DNA of 64,000 nucleotides from Rhizophagus irregularis (Eukaryota > Glomeromycota > Glomeromycetes > Glomerales > Glomeraceae), in assembly GCF_026210795.1 (NCBI RefSeq), contig NC_089437.1, forward strand, positions 620,001 through 684,000. The letters run 5' to 3'. The notes beneath the pieces were generated by a model, which saw nothing but the letters and a program-made list of their open reading frames with translations, did not search any database and had not been told where the DNA came from. This document shows, piece by piece, positions 35,602 to 48,398 of the stretch. Position numbers and translations under genes: made by a program. Positions within the stretch are counted from its first letter, which is position 1; every line of letters begins with the position of its first letter.

Positions 35602-35766
35602 GTTACGGTACATTTCGCCGAAACCCATCTCTCCGAAGTCATTTCGCCGACGGAAGGGATGTTTCGCCGAAAGAACATTTCACCGAGAGTGCATTTTATT
35701 GAATCCATTTTACCGAATCATCCATTTGCCGAATTCCATTTCGCCGAATTTTCGTAGCGATTAAAG
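35602..35766 (-). repeat. TTCGGCGAA short-period repeat, copy 1
   Basis: About eight degenerate units of TTCGCCGAA (reverse TTCGGCGAA) spaced 15-20 bp apart by CATT/AATGGA-type linkers. On the minus strand it runs from TTTAATCGCTACG to GAAATGTACCGTAAC. The same two ends bound the copy at 48257-48398, so this is a defined element of about 150-165 bp. Confidence 0.7.
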
Positions 35767-35935
35767 TAGTATTCATTGCGCAATGAAAATAAAATAAACT
35801 ATTTCTAGAGATCTCTTTTTTTCTAGGATATTATCATAACATTCAAGTAACATATATTAAATGTTAAGCAATAAATAAATAACTTTATACCTCGTATATC
35901 AAAGTAACAGAAATGTTCTTAGAGAATTGACGAGG

Positions 35936-36327
35936 TATTATCAACGAACAGTGGATTAAAGTTAGTAAGGTTAAAGGAGATAAAGATATAATTTATAAAA
36001 TATGTGATAGATATATGGATAAAATACAAAAGTTATTTTGGAATAAAAGATGTGAGGAAACGATAGAACTTGAAAAAAACTAGAGGAATGACGAAAGAAT
36101 TAAAAAGGAAAAGAGGGAAAAAAGTAATTGAGAGTGAAGGAGATGAAGGTTGTAGTGGCGACGAAGGAAAAAATAAAATTAAAAAAAATAGTAAAAAATT
36201 AAAAATAGTTACAAAAAATATGATGTTAGAAAATAGTAAAGATAACGTATTTAGATTAGGGGAATATGATAAACATAAATGGGGATATAAAAATAATGGT
36301 ATTGTTCCAGATTTAATTAGATTATAG
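35936..36327 (+). pseudogene. decayed ORF end, possibly retroelement-derived
   Basis: Two overlapping plus-strand frames read through a coding-like stretch. The first ends with FWNKRCEETIELEKN and a stop at 36083; the second picks up at once in another frame (TRGMTKELKRKRGKK) and runs to a TAG at 36325 through a lysine-rich, acidic segment. A single indel in the A-run at about 36073 would explain the break. A Trp-Cys-rich end followed by a basic tail resembles the C-termini of fungal LINE-type ORFs, but this is a guess. It lies between two TTCGGCGAA repeat blocks. Confidence 0.35.
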
Positions 36328-36699
36328 TTATTTTAAAAATTGATAAATTAGGTAGATATAGTATACTTCGTTAGTTATACGAAGGTTGTTGATATGAAGA
36401 AATTAAGTTGGACTCATTAGAGTTGTTTCTTAATTTCATATGTATTTCTTAATTTCATATGTACTTCTAAATTTACGATATAATATGAAATTTAAATTCA
36501 ATTACTAATAAAGAAATGCGTTTATCAAAATAAATAAATAAATAACTTTATTTCCTGAAAACATTTATTCACGAAAAAGTAAGTAAAAAAAAGATTAATG
36601 TATTATAAACAATGAGATAAATTTAATAAAGATCAAATTCAAAAATTTTTCTAGAAAAATATAAAAACGATAAAATACAGTAACCAAATAGAATAAATA

Positions 36700-36872
36700 A
36701 TTTTCGGTGAAATGTTCATTTACAAAATAACCATTCGGCGAAATTTCCATTTGGTAAAATGGGCTTCGACGAAATGGAATTCGATGAAATGGATTTCGGC
36801 GAAACGTCCCTTCGGCGAAACATCCCTCCGGCGAAAAATCCCATCGGCGAAATGGATATCGGCGAAAAGTCC
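36700..36872 (+). repeat. TTCGGCGAA short-period repeat, copy 2
   Basis: About ten units of (A/T)TTCGGCGAAATGGA-like sequence at a 14-18 bp period (for example CCATTCGGCGAAATTTCC, GGATTTCGGCGAAACGTCCC). The open frames it produces on both strands (FRR.PFRR and KWISAK repeats) are products of the repeat, not genes. Confidence 0.7.
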
Positions 36873-37337
36873 AGATACCAAAATAAATAATAAACAAATG
36901 ATTCATTTTAACCCACAAAACACATTACACCCTGTGACATTAATGTAATAAAGCTTTATTTTTTAGTGATCGTTTTCTCCTTTATTAATTTTTTGTATCA
37001 CTTAAAATTCTCGCGTAGTTGATGACGCAGCAATCGCAAGTAATTTATTGTACTTAAAATTTTTTTTAAATATTTTCTTAAGTGTATATGACATTCAAAA
37101 GCCATTTTTATCTTTTAAAAACGATTTTTATATTTTTGTATAGTGTCAATTGGTAATGAGTGAAATTTTATGCTAATAAAAATCTTTAATAATCGAACTT
37201 TAAAATTACATAACGTATATTACAAAAATAAAAATAAAAAAATAAAAAATGCTCAAAAATGTTCAAAACATTAACTTTTTTTTTAAACTAAATAAATTTA
37301 TCAGGTAAATTAAAAAAAAAAAATTTTTTTAAATCAT
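36873..37337. other. 3' flank of the channel gene
   Basis: AT-rich non-coding sequence, probably including the 3' UTR of the minus-strand channel gene. Nothing else recognised. Confidence 0.5.
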
Positions 37338-40300
37338 TTATTGATTTTGTATTGTAGTGATTAAATTTTTGATAGTTTCTTCCATAGAATTTAATTTTCC
37401 AGAAAATTCTTCTTCCAAGGATATAATTTTTTCTTTTAATAAACTAGTTTCTTTATCATCATCATTATTATTATTTTGAATAATATTAGTTGATTTAGAT
37501 AAAATATTTGAAGATTTTGATTTTGATAATTTCTCCTTATTATAATTTTCATCAACAAACCAATATAATGATAATGGAGTTTCTTGTTCTTTTCTTGGTG
37601 ATGCAATAGAATCAGTCTCAGTTGAATAATAATGTGAAAGATCTTGATAATGATATCCTCCTCCTTCATTATCATCATCATCGTCATCATCATCATCATC
37701 ATGATCGTCCCAAGGATTTTTGTCATCAACTTTTGATAAGAGATTTTTTCTTGCTTTCTCGGATTTTCTTAACCATTCTTCAATATAATCAGATTTTCCG
37801 ATATAATAAATATATCGAGGATTTCCTCTTTTATTTCCAAGAGGTTTTTCGATCGTTTCATAATCTTCGATCAATTCCGCTCGATATTCTAATACTGCAT
37901 GTCTACCAATTTCTTTTGCTTCTTCATATGCGCCACTAAAAATTAAACATTATAAATAAGTTTATTTGAAATATGATTAATATAAATAATCATTATTTTA
38001 TATATATATATATTAAAACTTACGTCATGATCGCAATCAACATATTCTGTAAAATTGTAACAAGAAGGATACTACCAATAATAGAATAAACATCTACTGG
38101 CCAAAAATCCCATTGTTCTAATTGATCCCAACGACCACCAGTCCAAAAGAAAACCGATTCAACAGATTTAATAAAATTTGTGTAATAATTATCTGATTTA
38201 TTATCCACATCAATCACTTGATCCACTTTATATGGTAATGGTTGATCTGAATCAGTAGGTGTGATACTAAAAGAGGAACCATCAGGTATAACTCCTATGG
38301 TTTTAGTATCATTAAGTAAAACGAACCTAATAAAAATAAATAAAATTATATTATGAAGTTTTAGTAAAAATATCAATCGTCAACGTTACTTTTTTAGAAT
38401 TTTTTTTTAAAATTTTCACTCACATAGCATGACCAAATCCGAGGACAACCACTAGAATAAAAACTAAGAAAGGTATAATTTGTTTAAATATATTAACTAA
38501 AATATAAATGTAAGCTCCAGATCTCTCAAAGTATCGTAACAACTATTTTTATTAAAAATAAAGTTAGTATCAAATATTTAAACGTTATGTGTATTTAAAT
38601 ATTCATTATTCAGAAACTTACCAAAAAAAGTTCCAACCACATTACTAAAACTGCAAATGAACTAAGAATAATATATATTCGATAGTTTCTTAAATAATTT
38701 TCAGCTTGTTCTTGATATTTTTCTGGTTCTTCATCTTGATTAGGGATAGTAAGAAGAAGGTATAGAAGGAAACTAGTCATCACTAATTGAAAAATGACTG
38801 AAAACAAATCAAAAAAATTATAAAGACCAAAGTATCTTCTCCATCCCTCATATTTTAATTGAATTCTTTCAGTATTCAATAAATAAAATCCCAACCAATA
38901 AAATAAAATAAGCATTACAATATTTATATAACCACTAGCAATTTTTTCACCTATCACTTCAATTGCACCGTTTATGATTGCAAAAAGGAATGCAAATACA
39001 ACGTATATAAGTGCATGTCTTAAGAAATGATTTCTTGCCGCTTTCCATTTAAAATCAATTACTGCGGCTATTGATGGATTATCGTAAATTTCTGCACCAT
39101 TGTCTTCTCTTATCATTCTCAAAAATGGACTCATATGATGCTTTTTTCTAAGCACATGACCACGTGGCCAAAATAATAATTTTAAAAATTTGAAAGGAAT
39201 CTTCCAATATTCTACTCGTTTATCTTCAAATTTCTCAGGATATACGGTAAAATCAGGAAGAGGTACCATGTAAACCTGATTAATAAGTGAAGAACTAGGG
39301 GCAGAAGTCACTAAATCTGAAATAATTTTCTCTCCACTAAAAAAAAATGATAGGAAAAAAAATTAAAAAAAAAATGAATTATTTTCGTTTATTGTCTGTG
39401 CTACACTTAATCTTATTAATTATTAATATATTAATATCTACCTTTGTTTTCCTTTAACGATTGATTTTTGAAAGAAATTACGTTCTTTTCTTTTCTTGGT
39501 GAGACCCAAATTTACGTTTAGCGCATGAACATCTTTCTGATTACTTCTATCCATGTCTTTATCACTAATTTTAGATTGATCCAAGTAAACTTCGCTGGCA
39601 CCAAAACAACGTTTTTGAAATAGTTCTTCAACGTAAAATTCTAAATTATATTCATAAAGGATCGGAATTGCTTTAGCAACGGTAAACATCCAATTTGAAG
39701 AATCTAAAGCATTATTAGAATAATAGTCTAATAAATATTTAACTATCATCGTATCTTTACGATAACCTCCTTTTGTACATGCGATAGCTATTTCAAGATC
39801 AGTCTCTTTCGCGAGTTGACCACCCCAAGAATTACATCTTGGAATATGTAAATAATTATTTTTTCTATCGGATATGGACCATAAAATATTTCTAATAATA
39901 TATGTACAATTACCACGAATTAGATTTGTCATAATATCATAACGTATATCTAACATCCGCCATAAACCGCATTTTTTAGTTAAATATTTTCTAACGATAC
40001 GTTCAGTTTGTTGAATCAAATCATCAAATTGATGTTGCCTTTTTGGATCTAAAGGTTGACCTTTTTTCTCATTAAAAAATTCTAATGCTTCACAAGCATG
40101 TACTGGAGGATTAACTTTTTCAGGCCATTCAAGTGTAACTGTATCTCCAGGTTCAGAAAATGAATTTATGGAAGGAATATGTAATGTTAAAGAGAATTCT
40201 TTATGACCAACTTCTAAAGATTGGATTTGCATTGGTCTATTAAAATTATTTGTCCAAATATATTCAAGAATTTTCGTAGATGATAATGATGATGCTTTTG

Positions 40301-41849
40301 AAGTTGACGTTCCACTTTTTCTTTTACGCCATATTTGAACGGTGGATTCACCAATAAATAATTGAATAGATTTATAATCATCAAGATAAACCGAGGTACG
40401 TTCATAATTTTTATTTAATATCCAAGGTTCAGGATTCTTAATAATTCTATTTTCGAATTTAGAACCTAAATATTTTCCATAAGTATCGTAAATTGAATGA
40501 TAATTCATGGTAGTATTAGTTGTTATGGCAGCTGATGAGGAAGTATTGGACTTTTCGTTAAGTTGAATAACATTTCTTGTATTATAATTTACAGGATCTA
40601 ATAATTTAATTATTTCAGAATCTTGTAATAAAGAAGTAATATTCCCATCATCCGTAATTGTAATAAGATTTCCTGAAGAATTAGCCAACCTTTGATGATG
40701 TTCACATTTTTTAGGAAATAACGAAAAAGTATCATTTATCCTTCTAATACAATTATCAGAACTACTAAATAAATCCCAAACTACAATAGTAGGAGTTTTA
40801 ACTATTTCTGAATTTTCTTCTTTATAACTTTCTTTTTCAACAACGATCAATAAATTTTCATCATTCTTTAAGAAATCGAAAAAAAGTATTTGAATATTCG
40901 TTTCATCAAATTTTTTTGTAGTAACCTCCAAACCATTCTCCATTAAATAAATGGTAATACTATTTGCACCACGACAATAAGCGAATAAGGATTCATTCTT
41001 TGATATAGCATAACAAGAATAACCACTTCCTAAAAATGAAGCAGCATTTTCTTCCGATTTTTGAAAAGTATTTTCTAATAAACTTGATCTTAAATTATAC
41101 ATTTCAACAGTTTGTATTTTATTTTTATAACTTTCTACCAAAAAACGATCTTTTACTAAATTTTGTCGAATAGAAAAACTAGAAATTTCGTTATTTGATA
41201 ATTTACTTGGTAAATTAAAATTTTCAACGGATTTATCAGAGAAGAGATTAAACCAACCATGAACATAGTTTTCATTTATCATAGAATTGATTTTATTATG
41301 ATGAATAGAAAATCTTGAAATTCCATAAGAATTTATAAGGGCTAAATCTGTCTTTTCAGAAACCGAACTTTCATCATCCAAGAATTTAATTATACCACCC
41401 ATATCATTAATTGAAGAAGAAATTCTCGCTTGTTTAACAGAAGAAATGACCCAAGTATGTTTGATAGTTGAATCAGCATTATTAACATCATCATCAAAAC
41501 AAGAGACGGCAATTAATACATCAGTTGTCCGATCAGGTAAAGTAATTTCATTAGATACGGCTAAACTCCAAATTACAGCGGGAGAATCGAAATTTTTAAA
41601 ACTATCATAATTTAAAGTATATAATTTTGATATATTATCGGATTGACATAATTTTAATTGATAAGTTGTGGTATTTAATGTTACTATCTGATTACCATCT
41701 GGACTTATAGCTATATATTGATGACCATTATAAACATTCCTTTTGTTACTATACTTTGATTCAAAAGAAGCAATTGACCTAATCTCTGCTTTTTCTTCGT
41801 CATTATATAAATGCGATGGTGTTTGATTAGTTTTCTGGAACGCAAACAT
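37338..41849 (-). CDS. TRP-like cation channel with beta-propeller-like N-terminus, 1380 residues
   Basis: Five exons: 41849..39442, 39336..38622, 38542..38424, 38326..38024 and 37935..37338. Phases match at every join and all introns are short GT-AG. Exon 1 (about 800 residues) has WD40-like beta repeats (YIAISPDGNQIVTLN, ENLLIVVEKES, GNLITITDDGN) and then a linker. Exons 2-4 form an ion-transport domain with six membrane helices: HALIYVVFAFLFAIINGAI; IVMLILFYWLGFYLL; FSVIFQLVMTSFLLYLLL; IILSSFAVLVMWLELFL; PFLVFILVVVLGFGHAMFVL; and, after a pore segment (FFWTGGRWDQLEQWDFWP), ILLVTILQNMLIAIMT. Exon 5 follows as GAYEEAKEIGRHAVLEYRAE, resembling the segment after S6 in TRP channels, then an acidic poly-Asp run and a C-terminal coiled coil. 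Likely a plasma-membrane or vacuolar calcium-permeable channel; ion and ligand are unknown. Start chosen as the first ATG, with poly-T/A-rich sequence upstream. Confidence 0.9.
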
Positions 41850-43149
41850 GATTATTAATTATACTTTTACACGTTATATATTTTATGTGTTCAAAAAAGA
41901 TTTTTTATTAATCCATTCAATGGATTAATAAAAAAGTAAATGGAAGGAATTTTTTTTTTTGAGAAAAAAAGAAAGAAATCTTGTTTTTATTTATATACTT
42001 TTTGATTTTTTTTTTTATAATAATATTTGATATGCAATGCCCATAATAATTTATATGTAACTGTAACTTTATTTTTTACATAATCATGTAACATATCACA
42101 CATGAAATACCGTTCTATATTTAACAATACTTGTATATATATATTCGGATTTTTTTTTAGCTATGGAAAAGCATTTCCTTCTTAAGTTAAAAATATAAAT
42201 TGAACTTTTACTATATTCAATTATAATTGGACACTCCTTAACGCCGCAAAGTATTTATTTGAAACTCAATGAGAAGTGATCGACTTTAGCAACCCATTAA
42301 ATGTTGTACAATTCAATAAGAATAAATATTTATTCATGAGTACGATAAATAACTTTCCTTTATCGTCTGTATTAGTTACTTAAAATTAATAATCCGAATG
42401 CAATTATAATAACGGATATAGCGCCATTTGTTTTTTTTTTCTTCTCGTAACAAATGGAGATTCCGTGCATAAGCAAACAAAATGTTTGAAAAAATGAGAT
42501 GTAACTTAAGTTTACCTTATTATTTAACGTAATCAATTATATTGAAATGTATTAATATTAAATTTAATTAAATTAATTATAATTTTAATGAAAGAATTCA
42601 AAATAAAATTAGAATTTTTAAAAAGTTCTTTATTAGTTCAATGTGAAAATGGGATCGGTTGTAAGTAATATTTAAACCGTAATATATAAACCAATTAAAC
42701 CAAAGGATTTTCTTCACTTTATTTGACATTTTGGAATTTCAGGGTATAGTAGATTAAGTAATACAATGTACAGTATATATCATTGTCTGAAACTGAGATA
42801 ACTTCCCTGCAGTTTCTAAATTCTAAACCAAATTTCTCTTTTAACAAAAAAAAAATATATATATGTTTAATTCAGTTAATTTATTATTATTTTTTTATTG
42901 TTATTTTTATTTCACCCTCTAATTGTATCATCCCTAATGTTTCATATTAAAAAAAAAAAGATGTTTTTAATTTAATCTCCTTTTACGTTTTTTTACAAGT
43001 TTTTTTTTTTCAAACTTGTTTGTATTTTTCTTTGTAATTAAAAATGTCATTATCTTTATTATTATTAATATTTTCGAGCAAGGTTAAAATGGTGAATTTT
43101 ATTTATGGAAAAGTGTAGATCATAATTTCATTTTTTTTTTTTATACATG
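41850..43149. other. upstream region of channel gene and gene-free DNA
   Basis: Long homopolymer runs directly upstream of the channel start, probably promoter. A direct pair ATCCATTCAATGGATTAAT near 41911-41930 is a short palindrome. No gene is supported. Confidence 0.45.
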
Positions 43150-43740
43150 TAATGCAAAATGTGATCGAAAATGTGAAGATGTTCCTTAAAATTTTAACAA
43201 CCAATTAAAATCAACAACTCACATAATTCGTTAACTGATTTGTTTGTATTACACATTTACATTTAGAGTTTAATTATTGTGATCTTTTCGGAGTTTCGGA
43301 GTTATCTAATAACTTTGAAACAATATCAACAATTATTCCTTTTTTATATAAAAAAAAATTGTTTAACAAATAAAAAAAGTATAAGTTCTTTTTCCTTCTT
43401 TTTTTTGAAGAAGAAGAAGAAAAAAAAAAATTTGTTTTTGTCTTAAAAATTCGTTATATAATTTCTTTGTTAAAAAAAAAAATTGATCTTCATTATTAAA
43501 GAAATGTGTTTAGAATAATTATAAAAAAGGTATTTAATGACTAATTGTGATTATTTGTGATTCAATGGTGCAACCCTTTTGATTTTCAATAATAATATTT
43601 CGAAGATAAACAAAGTACAAAAAAAAAAAAATCGTACGGTCTATTTTAAATATGATTTATATGTAATAGTGCCGATCGTTAACTATACGCCATTGAAGCT
43701 TAACTATATTTGATTAATCCTTTTATAGACATGCCAAGAA
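43150..43740 (+). repeat. duplicated non-coding block, copy 1
   Basis: Direct repeat of 47375-47800: GATGTTCCTTAAAA, CATTTACATTTAGAGTTTAA, GATCTTTTCGGAGTTTCGGA, TTTGAAACAATATCAACAAT and GTGCCGATCGTTA occur in the same order. No coding frame in either copy. Confidence 0.65.
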
Positions 43741-44609
43741 TTTTTTGTAAAAACTAACTATTATAAGTAGTTTATTGAAAAAAATATAAATTATACTTTA
43801 AGAAATATATTTACATTTTTGATAAATATTTTCATATGAAATTCAAGCTGAATGTATTTTGCGCAGTGCGCAATTTGCGCGAATCCGTAATATATTTTCG
43901 CGCAAAAATTATTTATTAAGAAATAAGAATTTGATTATAAAAATAAATAAATAAATAAATAATCATCTATTTAATTAAACAGAATTAAGGAATATTTATT
44001 AAATTTTATAATTGTTACAAGTTATTAACAACTACTTGAGCACCTAAATGACCTAAATGACCTAAATTTAACGAGTCAAATTATTCAGATAATTGCGCCC
44101 AATGATTGTAAGCCGCCTCAAAATCAAAAGAATGTAAGTAAAGTTTACTGACTAAAGATGGTAAATTGGTTAATCACTGGTCGAAGTGGAGTGATATGCA
44201 GTAAATTTACGTCGGAGAAATTTTGTACATATGTCACGTTTAATATAGATTTACCAGTAATTTCGATTAAATCTAGTTAAAATGTATGTTACAGAAATTA
44301 GTTGTAAACTTGTCCAATTTCCATGAAGTGTATATATCATTTGAAATTTACAAATTTCCATTATATAAATGTAATTTAAATTGCAATAATATCATCATTT
44401 AAATTTATGACATATTTTTATATCATAAAGAAACATTAGTGAAATTCTGCTCATATTTGCAAGTATATAACTAAAATATTAATAATAAATACAAGAAATA
44501 CAGTGTATCCATATAAATAGAATTGATTTTGTACACGCTATTAATAATAATTAAATATGATTAAACTGAAATCCAACCACTATGGTAGCATCGCATTTTA
44601 TGTCTGAAT
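43741..44609. other. intergenic
   Basis: A GCGC-rich scrap at 43860-43915 (GCGCAGTGCGCAATTTGCGC) resembles the dispersed repeat at 13465. Otherwise AT-rich, with no gene seen. Confidence 0.45.
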
Positions 44610-44823
44610 TAGAGTTTCGATCCGTAGCGGTTTTATCCGGTTTTTATTTGGATACCGGCTCGGTTAATTTAGGCTGGGACCACCAAAATTAATAAAAATT
44701 TATGGAATAATATTATTTTAATTCTGGCCGAAATTATAGTCCACTCAAAGCCGAAATTTGTAACCTTTTTTAATTATAATCCCACGTTAAAATATTTGAG
44801 GTTTTATCCGGATCGAAACACTA
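44610..44823. mobile_element. hAT-type MITE, 214 bp, perfect 8-bp target duplication
   Basis: Termini TAGAGTTTCGATCCG and, reversed, TAGTGTTTCGATCCGGATAA, with GTTTTATCCGG subterminal in both arms. The flanks GTCTGAAT and GTCTGAAT are identical 8-mers. It shares the TAGTG(N)TTCGA(C/T)CCGGAT end with the 1.1-kb element at 29986, so both belong to one family. Confidence 0.88.
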
Positions 44824-47374
44824 GTCTGAATTCCTTGTAGACGAATTTCCAATTAATACCATCTCTTTTGATTCCTTTACTGTTTAATTGATGATTTCTC
44901 ATTATCATCACAATCATTTGTATTGTTAAACTGTATTATTTATCATTCGTTTTGGTGGTAAATTAGGATCTACAATAAACCAGTGATTTCAATATGATCA
45001 GCTTCGGTAATCATCAATACCGATTAACCGATACCGGTTGGTAATAAAAAAAATAGGGTTAATACACGCCATCATATAAATCAACTTACCAGAAATATTA
45101 GATGGATAGAAAGCAAAGAGAAAGTCCATTTATATCTTACATCACAAATTTTAAATGCAGTCAAGGGAAAACCCATTTCTATAAAAAAAAGCAAAGAGAA
45201 ATGTTAGAATTTTTCCAACATTTTTTATTTTTCAATTGAAAAAAGATTAAAATTGGAGTCTGGATCGTCGTCTAACGTAATTAAGGCAATTCGTTACACA
45301 AAAAAAAATTAGGTTTATCAAATATTTATGAAAGAAAAAAGAACATCTGTACAATTTAAATAATCTTTCACAAAGAAAAAAAAAGTAAAAAAGTTCACAC
45401 TCCTTAATATAGTAAATGATTTTAAAAGAATTAAAAAATCGATTAAAAATTCCATTTAGATTTTCCAACATTCTTTAAATCTTTTTTTTTTATGATATAA
45501 TTTCAGTAATTTTATAAGAATACACTTACATCACTAACGTAATAAACGTCAGCCTGAAGGTTCCATCTTATCCCTAAAAAAATAACTAACATTTTACATA
45601 ATGACATCATCTTGCTTTTACCTACTAAATGGATCTTTTTTTAAGATTTAAGAATGTTAGACACATTTCTAATGTTCTTTTACATAAAAAGCCACTCTTT
45701 TTTACCCTAAAAAAAAAACAGAGAAATACAAACATTTAAACCGCCATGGTAGTAAATGACATTTTCCAAAGATTAATACCAAAAAATATACTTAACATAG
45801 TTTTTTGTTGCATTTTTTTGTATATTTAAAAAAAATTACAATTGAAAAAAAAGCTTGTGTCGCGTTTATAATCAATTCTATCCCTTTATATGAAAGTATA
45901 ATTATTCAAATTATTCCAAATTAAGCTTAATAGACATTTTGTACATAAAATCAATTGGTCATGTCGTGCCAGTCAATCAGGTAATTATAATTATAACATA
46001 CTTCTTAAAGTAAAAAATACTTTCCTAAAAATATCTAAAAGTTTAAATTCATTATCATTTACAGCTACTAATAATCCAGGAACTTTAACACAGCAGCAAG
46101 ATATTAGCATTATCAACAAACATTTTAAATTAATTGAGGAAATAAAGTGCTATTTTCCATCAAGCAGAGATTAGTGAGAATGAAATAAGATTTTATTTAT
46201 TAAAATAATATATCTCTTATAATAACGGAAATATAAACTTCGTTGACGTTAATATCGTTATTCAATTTAGGTCATTGTATTCGTGGATATATCGATATCC
46301 AGATAGGCAGCAGGTCTCAAGCGTTATTCAAACGCAACGAACTAAGACTCTACTTTAAAAAGGTTCGTCACAAGAATTCCTATAAATTTATTTAGAAAAT
46401 TGATCACACGTCAAAGATTTTCATAATAAAAACCATCGTTTATTCAAAAATTTTTATAGGGAATATTCGATAGAATTTTAAATTTTCTATCAGGATGTAG
46501 GCCTATAAATTTTAAATTTCGTTTATATAGTAAAATTTCAATAATAAGTAAGTTGGATCGAATAGTTCTTGACCATAAATAAGATCAGGCGGAGGAATGT
46601 CACAGGTTTTAATAGTCATGGAGACTAATTTAAATGTCAGAAATATTTTTTTAGTTATATAGATTTATCAAAAAATTTATTATAGATTTAATTACAAAAT
46701 TATTATAATTATTACATATCTATATAATTAAAAACAATTTCACTAAAAAAAAAAATTTGTTAATATCAAAAAAAAATTTTCACTTAAATTTATTAGTCGG
46801 GAAATAATATTGAAAAAAACAATCTCAATAAATAAAAAAAGTTCTCACTAAATCAAGAAAATTCTCACTAAAAAAAATTTTCACACGAATTTATTAGTCA
46901 GAAACAATATCATTTACTAAAAAAAAGTCTGAAAAAGCCGTAGGACATAGTTCTAATCTGATTATAGTCTTGACCAAACCAAAAAAAAAAAATAAACAAT
47001 ATTTTTTAGGTTAAAAAAAAAATTCCGAAAATTTTGATTAAAAAAAAATCCCCTAAAAAATCAATAAAAATAAAAAAAAAAATAAGAAAAATTTAATTTT
47101 GGTTAAGTTAACCGAATGAAAGAATAATAATAAAAAGAGGGATAAAAAAAATCAAGTTAAAATTTAACTAACCGGAAATGTATTATTGGTTATTGTAGTC
47201 AGGAAGATAATGGTGTAGTTATGTCAGGAAGGTCAATTAATTAATTAAATACGAAATAGATCGGACGCAAGAATATCACACTTTTCAATGTTACGCAATC
47301 AAATTATTTATGCAGGGTAATCTAAATATGACAATTTTTTTAATTAGACAGATGGAATAAATTCACCCTTTTTT
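44824..47374. other. gene-free AT-rich stretch
   Basis: No gene is supported. A possible old spliced fragment lies at about 45920-46170 on the plus strand: a frame ending at a CAG/GTAATT donor near 45980 and resuming after TTTACAG at about 46066 as ATNNPGTLTQQQDISIINKH, then stopping at 46174. 46700-47160 is poly-A rich low complexity. 45247-45471 is a spurious frame. Confidence 0.4.
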
Positions 47375-47800
47375 TTGATCGAAAATGTCGAAAATGGGAC
47401 GATGTTCCTTAAAAAATTTTTTTTAACAACCAATTATTTCATTTCACATAATTCGTTACTGATTTGTTTGTATTACACATTTACATTTAGAGTTTAAATT
47501 ATTGCGATCTTTTCGGAGTTTCGGAGTTATCTGATCATTGCTTATTGTTAAACTTTGAAACAATATCAACAATTATTCCTAATTGTGTTAAATAAATAAA
47601 TAAATAAAATTTAAAATTAGAAGTATATAGAAAAAAAAAATTGTTTTTGTCTTACAAATTCGGTATTATAATTTGTTAAAAAAATGATAGTAATCAGAAA
47701 GAAACGTTTTTGAACTCCATTAATATCGTACAAAAAAAAAATCGTACAGTTTATTGGCCAAATAATAGTGCCGATCGTTACCTGTTAATGGATTACGTCA
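47375..47800 (+). repeat. duplicated non-coding block, copy 2
   Basis: Direct copy of 43150-43740, 4.2 kb downstream, with several small indels and a more divergent right end. Confidence 0.65.
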
Positions 47801-48256
47801 TTGACTTCATGAACAAATTCGTAAATACTAACTATTGTAAGTAATTTTATTAAATATGAAATTATAACTTTAAGAAAACTACAATGCTATATTCATAATT
47901 CATACTCAATTTATTATTTTATAGGTGTTCTTTCTAAATAAAAAAAAACTTTTTATGGATCCAGTATTTTTTTTGAATAATTTTTTTTATCATTAAAAAT
48001 CAATTCTCTTCATATTTCATGTCGATAGTTATTAAAAAAAAAATTGTTTAATAATATAAAAATATGTAGCACCAAATAAAATAAGCAGTGTTACAAAATC
48101 AGGATACTTAATCAAGAAAGGAAAAGCAGGGGTAATTAATAAGGTGACGTCAGCGGATGGACGGAAGGAAAATTTCATGGGTTAATCCAAAATCGTTAGT
48201 TCATTATAAGTGCTCTATAATAGAAATCTTTCGCTACGCTCCAGACAAAAAACGTT
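47801..48256. other. intergenic
   Basis: AT-rich, no gene recognised. The final bases ('cgttaatcgctac') form the border of the next repeat. Confidence 0.4.
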
Positions 48257-48398
48257 AATCGCTACCATTTTCGGCGAAATGTCCAATGGAATTCGGCGAA
48301 ATGGACGACTCGGTGAAATAAATGGATTCGATAAAATACACTTTCGGCGAACCGTCCTTTTGATGAAATGGATCTCAGTGAAATGTACCGTAACCTGA
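48257..48398 (+). repeat. TTCGGCGAA short-period repeat, copy 3
   Basis: Runs from CGTTAATCGCTACCATTTTC to GAAATGTACCGTAACC with about eight degenerate TTCGGCGAAATGGA units; same ends as the copy at 35602-35766 in opposite orientation. Confidence 0.7.

Noticed and set aside
36595-36948. Overlapping open frames on both strands with RR.PF or KWISAK repeats
   Set aside because: They are translations of the TTCGGCGAA short-period repeat and appear in several frames equally.
37436-37939. Extra open frames on both strands over the channel's last exon (Met/Ile-rich and His-rich)
   Set aside because: Shadows of the poly-Asp trinucleotide run; the spliced channel reading explains the DNA better.
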